From NCBI GenBank assembly GCA_002257025.1, contig NCHA01000002.1:124001-188000 (forward strand): DNA of 64,000 bases, read 5' to 3'. Both the position numbers and the translations under genes were made by a program. The DNA comes from Sphingobacteriales bacterium 16-39-50. Its GTDB lineage: Bacteria; Bacteroidota; Bacteroidia; Sphingobacteriales; Sphingobacteriaceae. The notes under the pieces are model-generated. The model made no database searches. It saw nothing but the letters and a program-made list of their open reading frames with translations, and was not told the DNA's origin. Shown in pieces: positions 35,692-44,635 of the stretch; within the stretch, counting starts at the first letter, position 1; every line of letters begins with the position of its first letter.

Positions 35692-37278
35692 CTATTTTAT
35701 CAACCATATCAGATCATTGATATCATCTTTTCCTGCAAACTGAGCATCAATTGCAGCTTTGTAATTAGTTGCATTACTTGTGCGTTCCGTAAGTGGATAA
35801 ATCCATCTCAGAGCAATTCTGTTCGAATTTCCATTACCTACTCCAGTATAAAATGTTGGGAAACCTGTTCTCCTCCAATTGAAGTATGCCTCCATACCCG
35901 AATTCATGAAGAAAGCAAGATATTTCTGAGTCAGGATTTTCTCTAAACCAATATTGCCAGCTTCATATTTTACATTTGCCTGAGCTAAATAAGTTGTTAG
36001 ATTAAAGTCAATATTAAACGTTCTTGAATCTGCAGCATCTCTACTTCCGTTTCGGGAATAGGTCATGGTATTAGCACCATTCTTGATACCATAAAAATCC
36101 ATTGATGCTTTGATACCGTTTTCATACCATTGTGAAGCACTACCACTTGCCCAGTTTCTGTGAATACCTTCTGCAATATTGAAACACATTTCAGGATAGG
36201 AAACTAAAAATGTAGGCTCTCCAACATAGTTAGTATAATACCTTCTTCTGTTTTGAAATGAATATTGTCCAGGCGCAAAATCCGCACCATTGTTAATCCC
36301 TGCTTTGGAAGACATATCTGCTAAATCCTCACCTGAACTTGCACCTACATAACTTGAAAAGTCAGAGGCTAATTTTCCAGCCTTAAGTTGGGAACCAGCT
36401 GGTTCACAGGTTACCATAACTCTGGGATCATTACGTTCTGTTAACCTTTCAACATAGGCTTTTGACATATTTTGTCTGGTAGCATCAAATCCAAAATTAT
36501 CAGGATTCGAAGGATACTTATTATATTGATTAGAAATAAACTGAAGACTTTCGCCCAAATTTGTCATCAGTGGATATTTGGCGGGATTAGAAACAATCGC
36601 AGCAAATTTTGTCTTAATTGCCAGGTCAGCATCTGTTTCTTTTTTGCTCAATTGAATGAGTATTCGCAATTGGAATGCGTTGACAGCCTTTTGCCACTTT
36701 CTTAAATCACCTCCAAAATAAATATCTCCTGTAAGTGTTTGATTACCTTTCGTAATCAATGCACTTAAATCAGAATTAGACTCTTCTAGCCATTTCAAAA
36801 TCTGAATATATACTTGCTTCTGAGTATCATACTTTGGACTAAGAACTGTTATACCTTGCAAACCTTCAGACAACGGTAAATCGCCTACACGCTTTGACAT
36901 TTGATCATAAAAGAAAGCTTTGTAAAATTTACCGATTGCAGAATATGGATTAACCGCATCCAAACCAGCTTTTCTGGCCTCTTCTTCCATCTTAATCACA
37001 TTCTTTAAGGTAAAAAAGTGATTCGGAACTTGTGACCATTGATATTCATTTGTTGCATAATAATTATAATTGGAACAATAGAATTGATTCCAACGCATTT
37101 CTGCACTAAATGCACGACCAGTATTATTATACATGTCATATTGAACCGACTGTAGCACCAATGATGCAGGAACACTTACAGGCCGGTTAGAATCCACTTC
37201 TAATTCTTCAAAAGATTTTTCACAACCCATGAAGCTCATTACAAGCATTAGAATTAAACTATATTTTAAACTTTTCAT
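35692..37278 (-). CDS. SusD/RagB family outer-membrane lipoprotein (locus 2)
   Basis: The 528-residue lipoprotein has lipobox FMGC (C19). It belongs to the SusD-like_2 type, with SAIGKFYKAFFYDQMSKRVGDLPLSEG, WQKAVNAFQLRILIQLSKK and NIGLEKILTQKYLAFFMNSGMEAYFNWRRTGFPTFY. It forms the lid of the SusC encoded 14 bp upstream. The neighbouring divergent phosphoesterase and downstream phosphonate enzymes suggest it binds a phosphorus-containing oligomer or head group rather than a plain glycan; this is inference from context. There is no regulator gene adjacent. Confidence 0.92.
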   Translation of the reverse strand: MKSLKYSLILMLVMSFMGCEKSFEELEVDSNRPVSVPASLVLQSVQYDMYNNTGRAFSAEMRWNQFYCSNYNYYATNEYQWSQVPNHFFTLKNVIKMEEEARKAGLDAVNPYSAIGKFYKAFFYDQMSKRVGDLPLSEGLQGITVLSPKYDTQKQVYIQILKWLEESNSDLSALITKGNQTLTGDIYFGGDLRKWQKAVNAFQLRILIQLSKKETDADLAIKTKFAAIVSNPAKYPLMTNLGESLQFISNQYNKYPSNPDNFGFDATRQNMSKAYVERLTERNDPRVMVTCEPAGSQLKAGKLASDFSSYVGASSGEDLADMSSKAGINNGADFAPGQYSFQNRRRYYTNYVGEPTFLVSYPEMCFNIAEGIHRNWASGSASQWYENGIKASMDFYGIKNGANTMTYSRNGSRDAADSRTFNIDFNLTTYLAQANVKYEAGNIGLEKILTQKYLAFFMNSGMEAYFNWRRTGFPTFYTGVGNGNSNRIALRWIYPLTERTSNATNYKAAIDAQFAGKDDINDLIWLIK

Positions 37279-37292
37279 GATATTTTTTAAAA

Positions 37293-40200
37293 TTAGAATG
37301 TGATATTAAGATTTAAGCCATATCTCCTGGTGGATGGAGTCTGCAAACCCGAACCCCCATCACCAATGTATTGATTCAAGTCAATGTCTTTTTTCTCAGC
37401 GAAATACAACAGATTTCTTCCAACCAGAGAGACACTAAAGGTTTGGACTTTGTTATTAAACAATTTTGTTGGAAAGTTATAACCAACCACTACTTCTCTT
37501 AACATTCCAAAGGTCCTGTTCATTAAGTTACCTTCATCAGAGTTATAATAACGGCTTACATAATCCTGTACAAATTGTTTTGTATTATTTTTTATGTAAG
37601 TCAACTCAGAAAAATTGGTAACCCGACCATCAGCATCAAACTTTATTGCTGCACCATTTCCAACCTGAACACCTTCTCCAACAAATGCTTTAACACCAAG
37701 ATAATCCTGATATCTGGCTACCCCCATTTCACCTGTTACAGTGCCTATATGACGACCACCTCGGTAAGTTTGTCTTTGAACATAATTAGATATAACCCCT
37801 CCAAATCTTCCATCAAACTGAAAGCTTAGTGAAACATTCTTATATGATAATCTATTATTAATACCCAAGACAAAATCAGGGTTTATATATCCCAAAAATT
37901 GATTTACAGGGTTATAAACAGGTCGGCCAGATGCATCATTAATAATTTCTCCATTCGGATTTCTTACAAATGCTCTTCCATAAAACTTATCTAAGCGATC
38001 CCCGACCTTGAAAAATGTATTTAAGTTGGTTACCCCTGGAAAAATTTCACTCAGAGTCTCTTTGAATGTAGAATAATTGGCTGTTACATCCCATGATAGT
38101 CCATTTGATTTTTTGAATGGAGATGCATTTAAAGCAATTTCCAATCCGGTTTTCTTAGTTTTAATACCATTTACCAGTGTAGAGGAATAACCGGTTGTTG
38201 TAGAAATAGGCAGGTTGAAAATACGTGGCCCCTCATCTGATTTAAAATAGGTGAAGTCTAAACCAATTCTGTTCTTCAGGACTCTCAAATCACCACCTAT
38301 TTCAATCTGCGAGGTAGTGCTCGGTTGTAATTCCGGATTACTCAGCACATTCGTATATCTTGCTGCAGGTTGGTTATTATAAGTAAATGGAGTACTATAA
38401 TAAGCAGAATTTTGGTATGTCGGACCATCGTACGGAGAATAATACTGATCACCATAACCCAATGGATAGCTGTCAGCTGGCGTTGTTCCTATAGTTGATT
38501 GAGTTAATCCGTCTTTAACATTAGCAAATGACCCTCTCAACTTAAAAAAGGAAACTACAGAAGGAAACTTTACATAATCAGAAACTACAGTAGATAATGC
38601 TACTGACGGGTAGAAAAATGTATTATTACCCTGGGGCAGTGTTGACAATTTATCTACTCTACCGGTAGTTGAAACTGTTAACCAATCCTTGTAGGTAAAA
38701 TCTGCTGAGTAATATGCAGATATCACCCTCATTTGCGAATTAAAATTGTAGGTCTTTACAGGGTTTGCTGAATTAGAAAAATTATATAATCCCGGAACAT
38801 TTAAGTAATCTGTAGTTCCAAATTGAGAATTATAATTAAATGTACGAATATTTGCTCCGGTCCAGATTTTCGCATTCAAATCTTTAACAACATCTTTATC
38901 GAAGCGTACTAATAAGTCTGTATTATTTTCAAATAAACTGCGTCTATCCTCTCTGTAGTCGCCTCTTCTTTCGTCTCTGCCATAAGCTCCTGCGCTATAA
39001 GGCATTTTCTCGTTTCGCATTAAATCCCAGGTTGTAACCTGTGTACGTAACATTAAATTTAGAAATGGAGTAAACTCATAAGTCATTGCAGCCTGGCCAA
39101 TCACATCTGATTTATTATGTCCTCTTAACCATTCGTAACTCATGAAGTAAGGATTATTATACCGCTGATATTCAGCATAAATCTGCTGAATTCCTTCCTT
39201 CCCTTCCTGCCAGTAATTTCTCATATCATCCACATCCCAATCGGCTCCGGCCCATAAAGTCATGTTATAAATAATAGAATTTGGACCGTAATTTATATCC
39301 GGAATGTTAGGTGTGTACTGACGATTGTATTGTAAACTACTTTCAAATTTTAACTTTTTTGAAAATGCATAATCTGTCGTAATATTAAAATTTGTCATAT
39401 TTAGTTTGGTATTTGGAACAATACCTTTTTGATAAATATGTGAGCCTGAAAACCTCAGATTATATTTCTCTCCACTTGAAGAAATTGAGATATTATTTGT
39501 CGAAAGAATTCCCGGATCTAAAAATCTTTTGAGATTATCTTTTCCTCTTGCTAACCATGGTGTTCCTTGTCTAACTCCGGTAATTGGATCTACCGGTGAA
39601 TCATACTGAGGAATTAACTGTCCTTCAAATTTCGGACCCCAACCACCATCGTAATCACCATCGTTTAAACCACCACCTCGGCCATTACCAAAAGCATATT
39701 TTCCATGATCACCCGGCCCATACTCATCCTGAGTTACAGGAATAGCATAAAATCCATTATCCAGCATATTAGAGGAATTAAAATCGACCTGGAATCCTCT
39801 TTTATCTTTAGAACCCTTCTTGGTTGAGATTAAGATTGCTCCATTCTTTCCTCTGGAGCCATATAGTGCAGCAGCTGAGGCTCCCTTTAAGACTGAATAA
39901 CTTTCAATATCATCAGCACTCACATTCCAGGTATCAGAATTAATAGGCACTCCATCTACAATAAACAAAACGTCGCGATTACCTCTTAAAGAAATATTTG
40001 GACGTCTCAATAATTCCGGTTGATTTCCAATGGTCAAACCAGCTACCTTTCCTACCAATGCATTAACTGCGTTAGGCTCTCTTGCTTTTACTAAAGACGC
40101 TCCATCAACAGTTTGAATTGCTACTCCCAGACGCCGGATATCCTTCTTAATACCCAAAGCGGTAACCACTACTTCATTCAGAGCAGTAGCATCTTCAATT

Positions 40201-40505
40201 AAGGAAATTTCATAATTTGATCTTCCATCAATCGCAATTTCTTGTGTCAAAAACCCGATGTAAGAAAAAACTAATGTTCCTTGTCTCAGGTCAGATCTGA
40301 GAGTGAAAGAGCCTTCAGCATCAGTAACAACGCCTGTATTGGTCCCTTTAATCTTCACACTTACCCCGGGTAAACTTTGTTTGTTTGAATCTCTGACAAT
40401 TCCTTTTAGTTGATTTTGTGCAAACACATTGGATTGGTCACAAAAAATTAAAATCATCGCCAGAAGAATGAATTTTTTAATAAAAATCATTGAATTCTGT
40501 TTCAT
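37293..40505 (-). CDS. SusC/RagA family TonB-dependent transporter (locus 2)
   Basis: The 1070-residue outer-membrane transporter has a signal peptide ending QSNVFAQ. A CarboxypepD_reg-like domain (LKGIVRDSNKQSLPGVSVKIKG) is followed by a plug starting LNEVVVTALGIKKDIRRLG and a large barrel ending RRYGLNLNITF. Unlike the SusC at 16445-20020, it lacks the N-terminal STN domain and has no FecR/sigma pair, so it must be regulated differently, for instance by phosphate status. The gene is divergent from the 902-residue phosphoesterase gene, with a shared AT-rich intergenic region. Confidence 0.93.
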   Translation of the reverse strand: MKQNSMIFIKKFILLAMILIFCDQSNVFAQNQLKGIVRDSNKQSLPGVSVKIKGTNTGVVTDAEGSFTLRSDLRQGTLVFSYIGFLTQEIAIDGRSNYEISLIEDATALNEVVVTALGIKKDIRRLGVAIQTVDGASLVKAREPNAVNALVGKVAGLTIGNQPELLRRPNISLRGNRDVLFIVDGVPINSDTWNVSADDIESYSVLKGASAAALYGSRGKNGAILISTKKGSKDKRGFQVDFNSSNMLDNGFYAIPVTQDEYGPGDHGKYAFGNGRGGGLNDGDYDGGWGPKFEGQLIPQYDSPVDPITGVRQGTPWLARGKDNLKRFLDPGILSTNNISISSSGEKYNLRFSGSHIYQKGIVPNTKLNMTNFNITTDYAFSKKLKFESSLQYNRQYTPNIPDINYGPNSIIYNMTLWAGADWDVDDMRNYWQEGKEGIQQIYAEYQRYNNPYFMSYEWLRGHNKSDVIGQAAMTYEFTPFLNLMLRTQVTTWDLMRNEKMPYSAGAYGRDERRGDYREDRRSLFENNTDLLVRFDKDVVKDLNAKIWTGANIRTFNYNSQFGTTDYLNVPGLYNFSNSANPVKTYNFNSQMRVISAYYSADFTYKDWLTVSTTGRVDKLSTLPQGNNTFFYPSVALSTVVSDYVKFPSVVSFFKLRGSFANVKDGLTQSTIGTTPADSYPLGYGDQYYSPYDGPTYQNSAYYSTPFTYNNQPAARYTNVLSNPELQPSTTSQIEIGGDLRVLKNRIGLDFTYFKSDEGPRIFNLPISTTTGYSSTLVNGIKTKKTGLEIALNASPFKKSNGLSWDVTANYSTFKETLSEIFPGVTNLNTFFKVGDRLDKFYGRAFVRNPNGEIINDASGRPVYNPVNQFLGYINPDFVLGINNRLSYKNVSLSFQFDGRFGGVISNYVQRQTYRGGRHIGTVTGEMGVARYQDYLGVKAFVGEGVQVGNGAAIKFDADGRVTNFSELTYIKNNTKQFVQDYVSRYYNSDEGNLMNRTFGMLREVVVGYNFPTKLFNNKVQTFSVSLVGRNLLYFAEKKDIDLNQYIGDGGSGLQTPSTRRYGLNLNITF

Positions 40506-40786
40506 TTTGATTTAGGTTTTAGTTTGAATTAGTTCGACGCAAAGTTTATCAGACAACATAATTTTTACATTAACAAATCATTTTATTTTCATGACTAAAA
40601 AACTTTATAAAACCGCTAAATAACCCTTAAGTAAACTTTATTTTAATAAATACCTAACACCTTAATGACCTTAAATTAATTTACAGGCGCCGTGAAAAAA
40701 CAAGGTTTCCAAATGTTCATAATTACTTAACAGCATAGATATATCTACTTTAGTTTAGAATCATACCTATGTTAAAAATTTAAGAA
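40506..40786. other. Divergent AT-rich promoter region between susC and phosphoesterase genes
   Basis: These 281 bp must hold promoters for both directions. TACTTTAG at 40746-40753 is one base off the TAnnTTTG consensus and lies 33 bp upstream of the phosphoesterase ATG; a matching -33 TTG is not clear. I could not identify a Pho-box-like direct repeat with confidence. Confidence 0.35.
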
Positions 40787-43495
40787 ATGAAAAATTATCA
40801 AACCGGGCTATTACTTTTTATACTATGCTATTTCAATGGAATTGTCGAACTAAAATCACAAGAAAAGGCAGATCATTATCTCTCAGTTCCGGGACTAAGA
40901 GAATATGCTTCAATAAGCCCGGATAAGAAATCAGTATTGCCAAGTGGCAGATATGTAAGCCCGGCCGGACAAACAATCAGAATTACTCATGATCCTTTTG
41001 GACTTAGGATTTCGCCTGATGGGAAAACTGCAATCACTCTACATAATGGAGTGATCAGCATTATTTCCTTATCTGATATGCATTCAACGCGAATTCCTGA
41101 TTATGAAAATAAATATGAAGCCCCATTAAAGAAGGGCTCATTTTTGGGTGTAGCATTTCATCCTGACCTAAACCATGTGTACCTGAGTGGAGGCGACGAA
41201 GGAACAGTTATAGTTTATGATTATAGAAACTTTAAGATTATAGATAAAATTGATTTAAACGGTGTACTTGGAAATATCACCTATGAAGATAGTTTTACAA
41301 GTGATTTAGTTTTCAATCAGGATAAGGAAGAACTATTAGTACTTGACCGTGGAAATTTCAGGTTAGTTCGAATAGATGTAAAAAGTAAGAAAATTACTGC
41401 ATCGATCCCTACCGGAAGACAACCTTTTGGATTAGCACTATCACCAGATTTTAAAACAGCATTAGTTGCTAATGTAGGTATGTATTCCTATCCACTGGTA
41501 GAAGGAACTACTCCGGAAAATATTAATAAGCAAATGATCAATTGGCATCCTTTTCCAAATAACACAAAAGAATCAATCGAAGGAACAATAATTGACGGAA
41601 AAAAGATTCCAGGTTTGGGAGATCCGAATTCAGATGAAGCAATGAGTGTATTTGTTATTGACTTAGCAAAAAACAAAACCATTAAAAAACTCAAAACCGG
41701 ATATTTATTAGGTGAATGGATTGATGATATTGAGGTTGTGGGCGGTTCAAGTCCAAACTCAATTGCAATGGGAAAGAAATATGCATATGTGAGTAATGCA
41801 AGCAATGATAATATCTCAGTTATCGATTACAAAAAGGGAAAGATCATTAAACATTTTCCAATAAAAGTTGATAAAAGCCTAGATAAATACCGCGGTTTAG
41901 TGCCCTTTGGCTTGACTCTAAGTAAAGATCAGAGTACATTATATGTTACCTTACTAGGTTTTAATGCAGTTGCGCTTATTGATACCCGTTCAGGTCTTAC
42001 GAAGGGATTAATTCCCAGCGGTTGGGGGCCAACTAGAGTTGAACTTTCTGCTAATGAATCAGAAGTATATATTATCTCATGTAGGGGCTATGGAGCAGGC
42101 CCAAATGGTGGACAAAATTTCATTAAGCCCCCACAAGGCAATTATATTGGAGATATTCAATTAGGAACCTTTCAGAAGGTAAAAAATCCGAATGAGGCAG
42201 AATTAAAAAAATATACCAAAGAGGCTATAGACAATACCTTTATACGGATAAAGGACACTAATCTCAGTGCCCTTCCTACCTTGCCGGGAAGCTCAATATC
42301 TCCAATTAAACATATAGTATACATAACCAAGGAAAACAGAACCTTCGATGAAGTACTAAGTCAGGTTAAAAATGTACGGGGAGATACCAGTTTAGCCAGA
42401 TACGGGAACAACGTACTTGTTAAGCTAGACAGTATTAATTCTAAACGTGTTAACATCAGTCCAAACCATATTAAAATTGCAAGTCAGTTTGCAGTAAGCG
42501 ATAATTTTTATTGCGACAGTGATGCATCTATTCATGGACATCACTGGATGCTGGGAGTAATTCCAAATGAATGGGTAGAAAGTAATTCAAGCGTAAGTAA
42601 AACTGCCAAGCTATTTTCATCTGCACCAGGAAGAAGGTTTCCAGGATCTACCGGGAGTATGGATCCGGAAGATTATGCAGAAATAGGTGGTTTATGGGAA
42701 GCTTTAGAAAGAAAAAATATATCTTATTATAACTTTGGACAAGCGAATGAAACAGCTCATGTTCGGGAGATTAGCACAGACACGCTTACTGGTGCAGCAC
42801 ATATTGTAATGGTTCCAATGCAAAAAGCATTATGGAGCAAGACCTCGCATAATTTTGCAGGATACAATATGAATATCCCGGATCAATTTAGAGTTAAGCA
42901 ATTCGAGGAAGAATTCACTAAAATGTGGCTGAACGGGAAAGATACATTACCTCAACTCATTACAATGATGTTACCTAATGATCATGGTGCTGGCATCAGA
43001 CCCGAAGATGGATATCCATACCAACAATCATTTATGGTTGATAATGATTTGGCCCTTGGCAGAACATTAAACTTTTTAAGTAAAACTCCATATTGGAAAG
43101 ATATGCTGGTGATCGTAACAGAGGATGATCCACAAGGAGGTGTTGATCACTTAGATGCACATAGAAGTATTTTGATGATGGCAGGCCCATATGTAAAAAG
43201 AAATTATGTTTCAAAAACCCATGCAAATTTTGGATCCATTTTAAAGGTCATTTATAACATTTTGGGAATTCCATATGTCAATCAATATGACATCACAGCA
43301 AGCCTATTAGATGATTTTTTTACAACGAGACCCAATTTAGAAACTTATAGCTTCGAATTTCCTGATAAGGTCATTTTTGATTGGGACAAGGCAATGGAGA
43401 AATACAACTATAAGATTGACTGGAGAAAAGTAATGCAAGGCCCGGCAATGGATAATGAGAATGAACTAAGAGAAAAACATTACAAAGAAAATTAA
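40787..43495 (+). CDS. Secreted YncE-like beta-propeller/alkaline phosphatase-family phosphoesterase
   Basis: This 902-residue secreted protein (signal MKNYQTGLLLFILCYFNGIVEL) has two parts. The first, about residues 30-500, is a YncE/cytochrome-D1-type seven-bladed propeller with repeated blades such as VYLSGGDEGTVIVYDY, AYVSNASNDNISVIDY and LYVTLLGFNAVALID. The second, about 510-880, is a phosphoesterase-family domain related to phospholipase C: HIVYITKENRTFDEVL, NFYCDSDASIHGHHWMLG, MMLPNDHG, LVIVTEDDPQGGVDHLDAHRS. It would hydrolyse a phospho- or phosphonoester in the periplasm or at the surface. It is transcribed divergently from susC, suggesting co-regulation and a role in releasing the SusCD ligand. 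Confidence 0.9.
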   Translation: MKNYQTGLLLFILCYFNGIVELKSQEKADHYLSVPGLREYASISPDKKSVLPSGRYVSPAGQTIRITHDPFGLRISPDGKTAITLHNGVISIISLSDMHSTRIPDYENKYEAPLKKGSFLGVAFHPDLNHVYLSGGDEGTVIVYDYRNFKIIDKIDLNGVLGNITYEDSFTSDLVFNQDKEELLVLDRGNFRLVRIDVKSKKITASIPTGRQPFGLALSPDFKTALVANVGMYSYPLVEGTTPENINKQMINWHPFPNNTKESIEGTIIDGKKIPGLGDPNSDEAMSVFVIDLAKNKTIKKLKTGYLLGEWIDDIEVVGGSSPNSIAMGKKYAYVSNASNDNISVIDYKKGKIIKHFPIKVDKSLDKYRGLVPFGLTLSKDQSTLYVTLLGFNAVALIDTRSGLTKGLIPSGWGPTRVELSANESEVYIISCRGYGAGPNGGQNFIKPPQGNYIGDIQLGTFQKVKNPNEAELKKYTKEAIDNTFIRIKDTNLSALPTLPGSSISPIKHIVYITKENRTFDEVLSQVKNVRGDTSLARYGNNVLVKLDSINSKRVNISPNHIKIASQFAVSDNFYCDSDASIHGHHWMLGVIPNEWVESNSSVSKTAKLFSSAPGRRFPGSTGSMDPEDYAEIGGLWEALERKNISYYNFGQANETAHVREISTDTLTGAAHIVMVPMQKALWSKTSHNFAGYNMNIPDQFRVKQFEEEFTKMWLNGKDTLPQLITMMLPNDHGAGIRPEDGYPYQQSFMVDNDLALGRTLNFLSKTPYWKDMLVIVTEDDPQGGVDHLDAHRSILMMAGPYVKRNYVSKTHANFGSILKVIYNILGIPYVNQYDITASLLDDFFTTRPNLETYSFEFPDKVIFDWDKAMEKYNYKIDWRKVMQGPAMDNENELREKHYKEN

Positions 43496-43635
43496 CCTCA
43501 ATTTAAAAGAACGCTCCACCCAGAATATCTAATCCACATAAACTAAAAAACCCTACACAAGAGAAAATTGGGACTAATCAGAGGTAACAATTTCTGAAAC
43601 AGATTTGGTATACGATCGCAAACCGATCGCAGGAA

Positions 43636-43670
43636 AACAAAAAACCCCCAGAACTTTACGTTTGGGGGCT
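43636..43670 (-). terminator. Copy of the tRNA-Asp terminator
   Basis: AACCCCCAGAACTTTACG followed by TTTGGGGGCT repeats almost exactly the terminator at 44206-44237. It sits next to tRNA-Asp-derived repeat copy 1 and would terminate the GIY-YIG transcript on the minus strand. Confidence 0.7.
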
Positions 43671-43690
43671 TTATTGCGGACCCGACGAGA

Positions 43691-43746
43691 ACGAACCCGT
43701 CCCCAACCACGTTGGGGATGACAGGGCGGCATTCTAACCAGCTGAA
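43691..43746 (-). repeat. tRNA-Asp-derived direct repeat, copy 1
   Basis: This 56-bp sequence matches 44131-44186 at 55 of 56 positions. Reading the minus strand, it keeps the D-arm, anticodon loop (GTC) and 5' anticodon stem of the genuine tRNA-Asp. The 3' anticodon stem and variable region are replaced by a perfect 8-bp hairpin (TCCCCAAC, loop GTG, GTTGGGGA), followed by a T-arm remnant. It cannot fold as a functional tRNA. The stop codon and last residues of the GIY-YIG gene lie in it. Confidence 0.8.
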
Positions 43747-44021
43747 ATGAAAGTTCTCAGATCCGATAGACAATTCTTGCCTGAGCTGATTAATTGTTCT
43801 ATCTGTTGATGACTATATTTCTTCAAACGTTTTTCTCTTATCAGAGCGTCTTTCTTTTGTTCAAAGCATTCCAGATAAACCAACTTCCAGGGTATCTTAC
43901 TACTTGTGTATTTAGATTCAGCATTGTTGTGCTGTTCCAAACGAATGATCGGATTTTCTGTAAAGCCTTTATAATAGCTCTGATCACTTAATGACTTGAG
44001 GATGTAAACATAATAAGCCAT
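43734..44021 (-). CDS. Small GIY-YIG nuclease family protein
   Basis: The 95-residue single-domain protein has the GIY-YIG variant YYVYIL...YYKGFT, the conserved Arg in NPIIRLEQHN, and PWKLVYLECFEQKKDALIREKRLKKY. It belongs to the UPF0213/UvrC-endo-like group common in Bacteroidota. Its last codons (S-A-G-stop) are encoded by the D-loop sequence of a tRNA-Asp-derived repeat, and a second copy of that repeat lies about 110 bp upstream of its start. This arrangement suggests a mobile or homing cassette associated with tRNA-Asp. Nuclease activity and target are not shown. Confidence 0.85.
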   Translation of the reverse strand: MAYYVYILKSLSDQSYYKGFTENPIIRLEQHNNAESKYTSSKIPWKLVYLECFEQKKDALIREKRLKKYSHQQIEQLISSGKNCLSDLRTFISAG

Positions 44022-44130
44022 ATCTAGATAACAATAAAGATTAGTAATCAGATATTTGGAATAATTTCAAACGCTATAAAACAAAAAACATAGACTTATA
44101 CTTGGGGGCCTATTCGCATACCAATCGGAA

Positions 44131-44186
44131 ACGAACCCGTCCCCAACCACGTTGGGGATGACAGGGCGGCATTTTAACCAGCTGAA
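44131..44186 (-). repeat. tRNA-Asp-derived direct repeat, copy 2
   Basis: This is the second copy of the 56-bp repeat described at 43691-43746, differing only at one position (T for C in the D-arm region). It lies 440 bp from copy 1, upstream of the GIY-YIG gene. The genuine tRNA-Asp begins about 60 bp to its right. A partly decayed terminator-like sequence (TTGGGGGCC) precedes it. Confidence 0.8.
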
Positions 44187-44205
44187 CAACTAAATTCCCA
44201 TCAAA

Positions 44206-44237
44206 CAAAAAACCCCCATAACTTTACGTTTGGGGGC
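44206..44237 (-). terminator. tRNA-Asp rho-independent terminator
   Basis: On the minus strand, GCCCCCAAACG-TAAAGTTATGGGGG folds into a stem followed by TTTTTTG, 8 bases past the 3' end of tRNA-Asp. Confidence 0.82.
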
Positions 44238-44244
44238 TTATTTG

Positions 44245-44318
44245 CGGACCGGACGGGACTCGAACCCGCGACCTCCGCCGTGACAGGGCGGCATTCTAAC
44301 CAGCTGAACTACCGGTCC
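44245..44318 (-). tRNA. tRNA-Asp (GTC)
   Basis: A complete 74-nt cloverleaf is read on the minus strand. The acceptor stem GGACCGG pairs with CCGGTCC, the discriminator is G, the D-arm is GTTCAGCTGGTTAGAAT, the anticodon loop CTGTCAC has anticodon GTC, and the T-arm is GCGGGTTCGAGTCCCGT. CCA is not encoded. A rho-independent terminator follows, with tRNA-Lys upstream. Confidence 0.95.
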
Positions 44319-44387
44319 GTTTTATCTTCATTATACCTTGCTTTCAGGGCTTTTTCCTGTAAACACAGGAAAGATACAATATTTTTG

Positions 44388-44460
44388 TGATCCCGCTGGG
44401 ATTCGAACCCAGGACCACTACATTAAAAGTGTAATGCTCTACCAGCTGAGCTACGGAATC
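44388..44460 (-). tRNA. tRNA-Lys (TTT)
   Basis: A complete 73-nt cloverleaf is read on the minus strand. The acceptor GATTCCG pairs with CGGGATC (one G-T pair) and the discriminator is A. The D-arm is TAGCTCAGCTGGTAGAGCA, the anticodon loop CTTTTAA has anticodon TTT, and the T-arm is CTGGGTTCGAATCCCAG. CCA is not encoded. It lies 69 bp upstream of tRNA-Asp and is probably co-transcribed. Confidence 0.95.
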
Positions 44461-44635
44461 ATCCTTTTTAGATCCGCGGAAACCGTTTTTCTTAAAAGTG
44501 AGGCAAATATACGGCAATAACCTATATAGTGCAAATAATAAAAAGCTTAATTTTCAATCTGTGGCTAAACTGCTAATATTCAATTAATAACAATGAAAAT
44601 CAGTTGGTTTAAAGCCTGATTTTATCAGAAAATCA

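Noticed and set aside
43543..43773. 76-codon minus-strand open frame
   Set aside because: It runs across the terminator copy and the tRNA-derived repeat, so it is very unlikely to be a gene.
43691..44186. Two extra tRNA-Asp genes
   Set aside because: The copies lack the 3' anticodon stem and a pairable acceptor stem, so they cannot be functional tRNAs.
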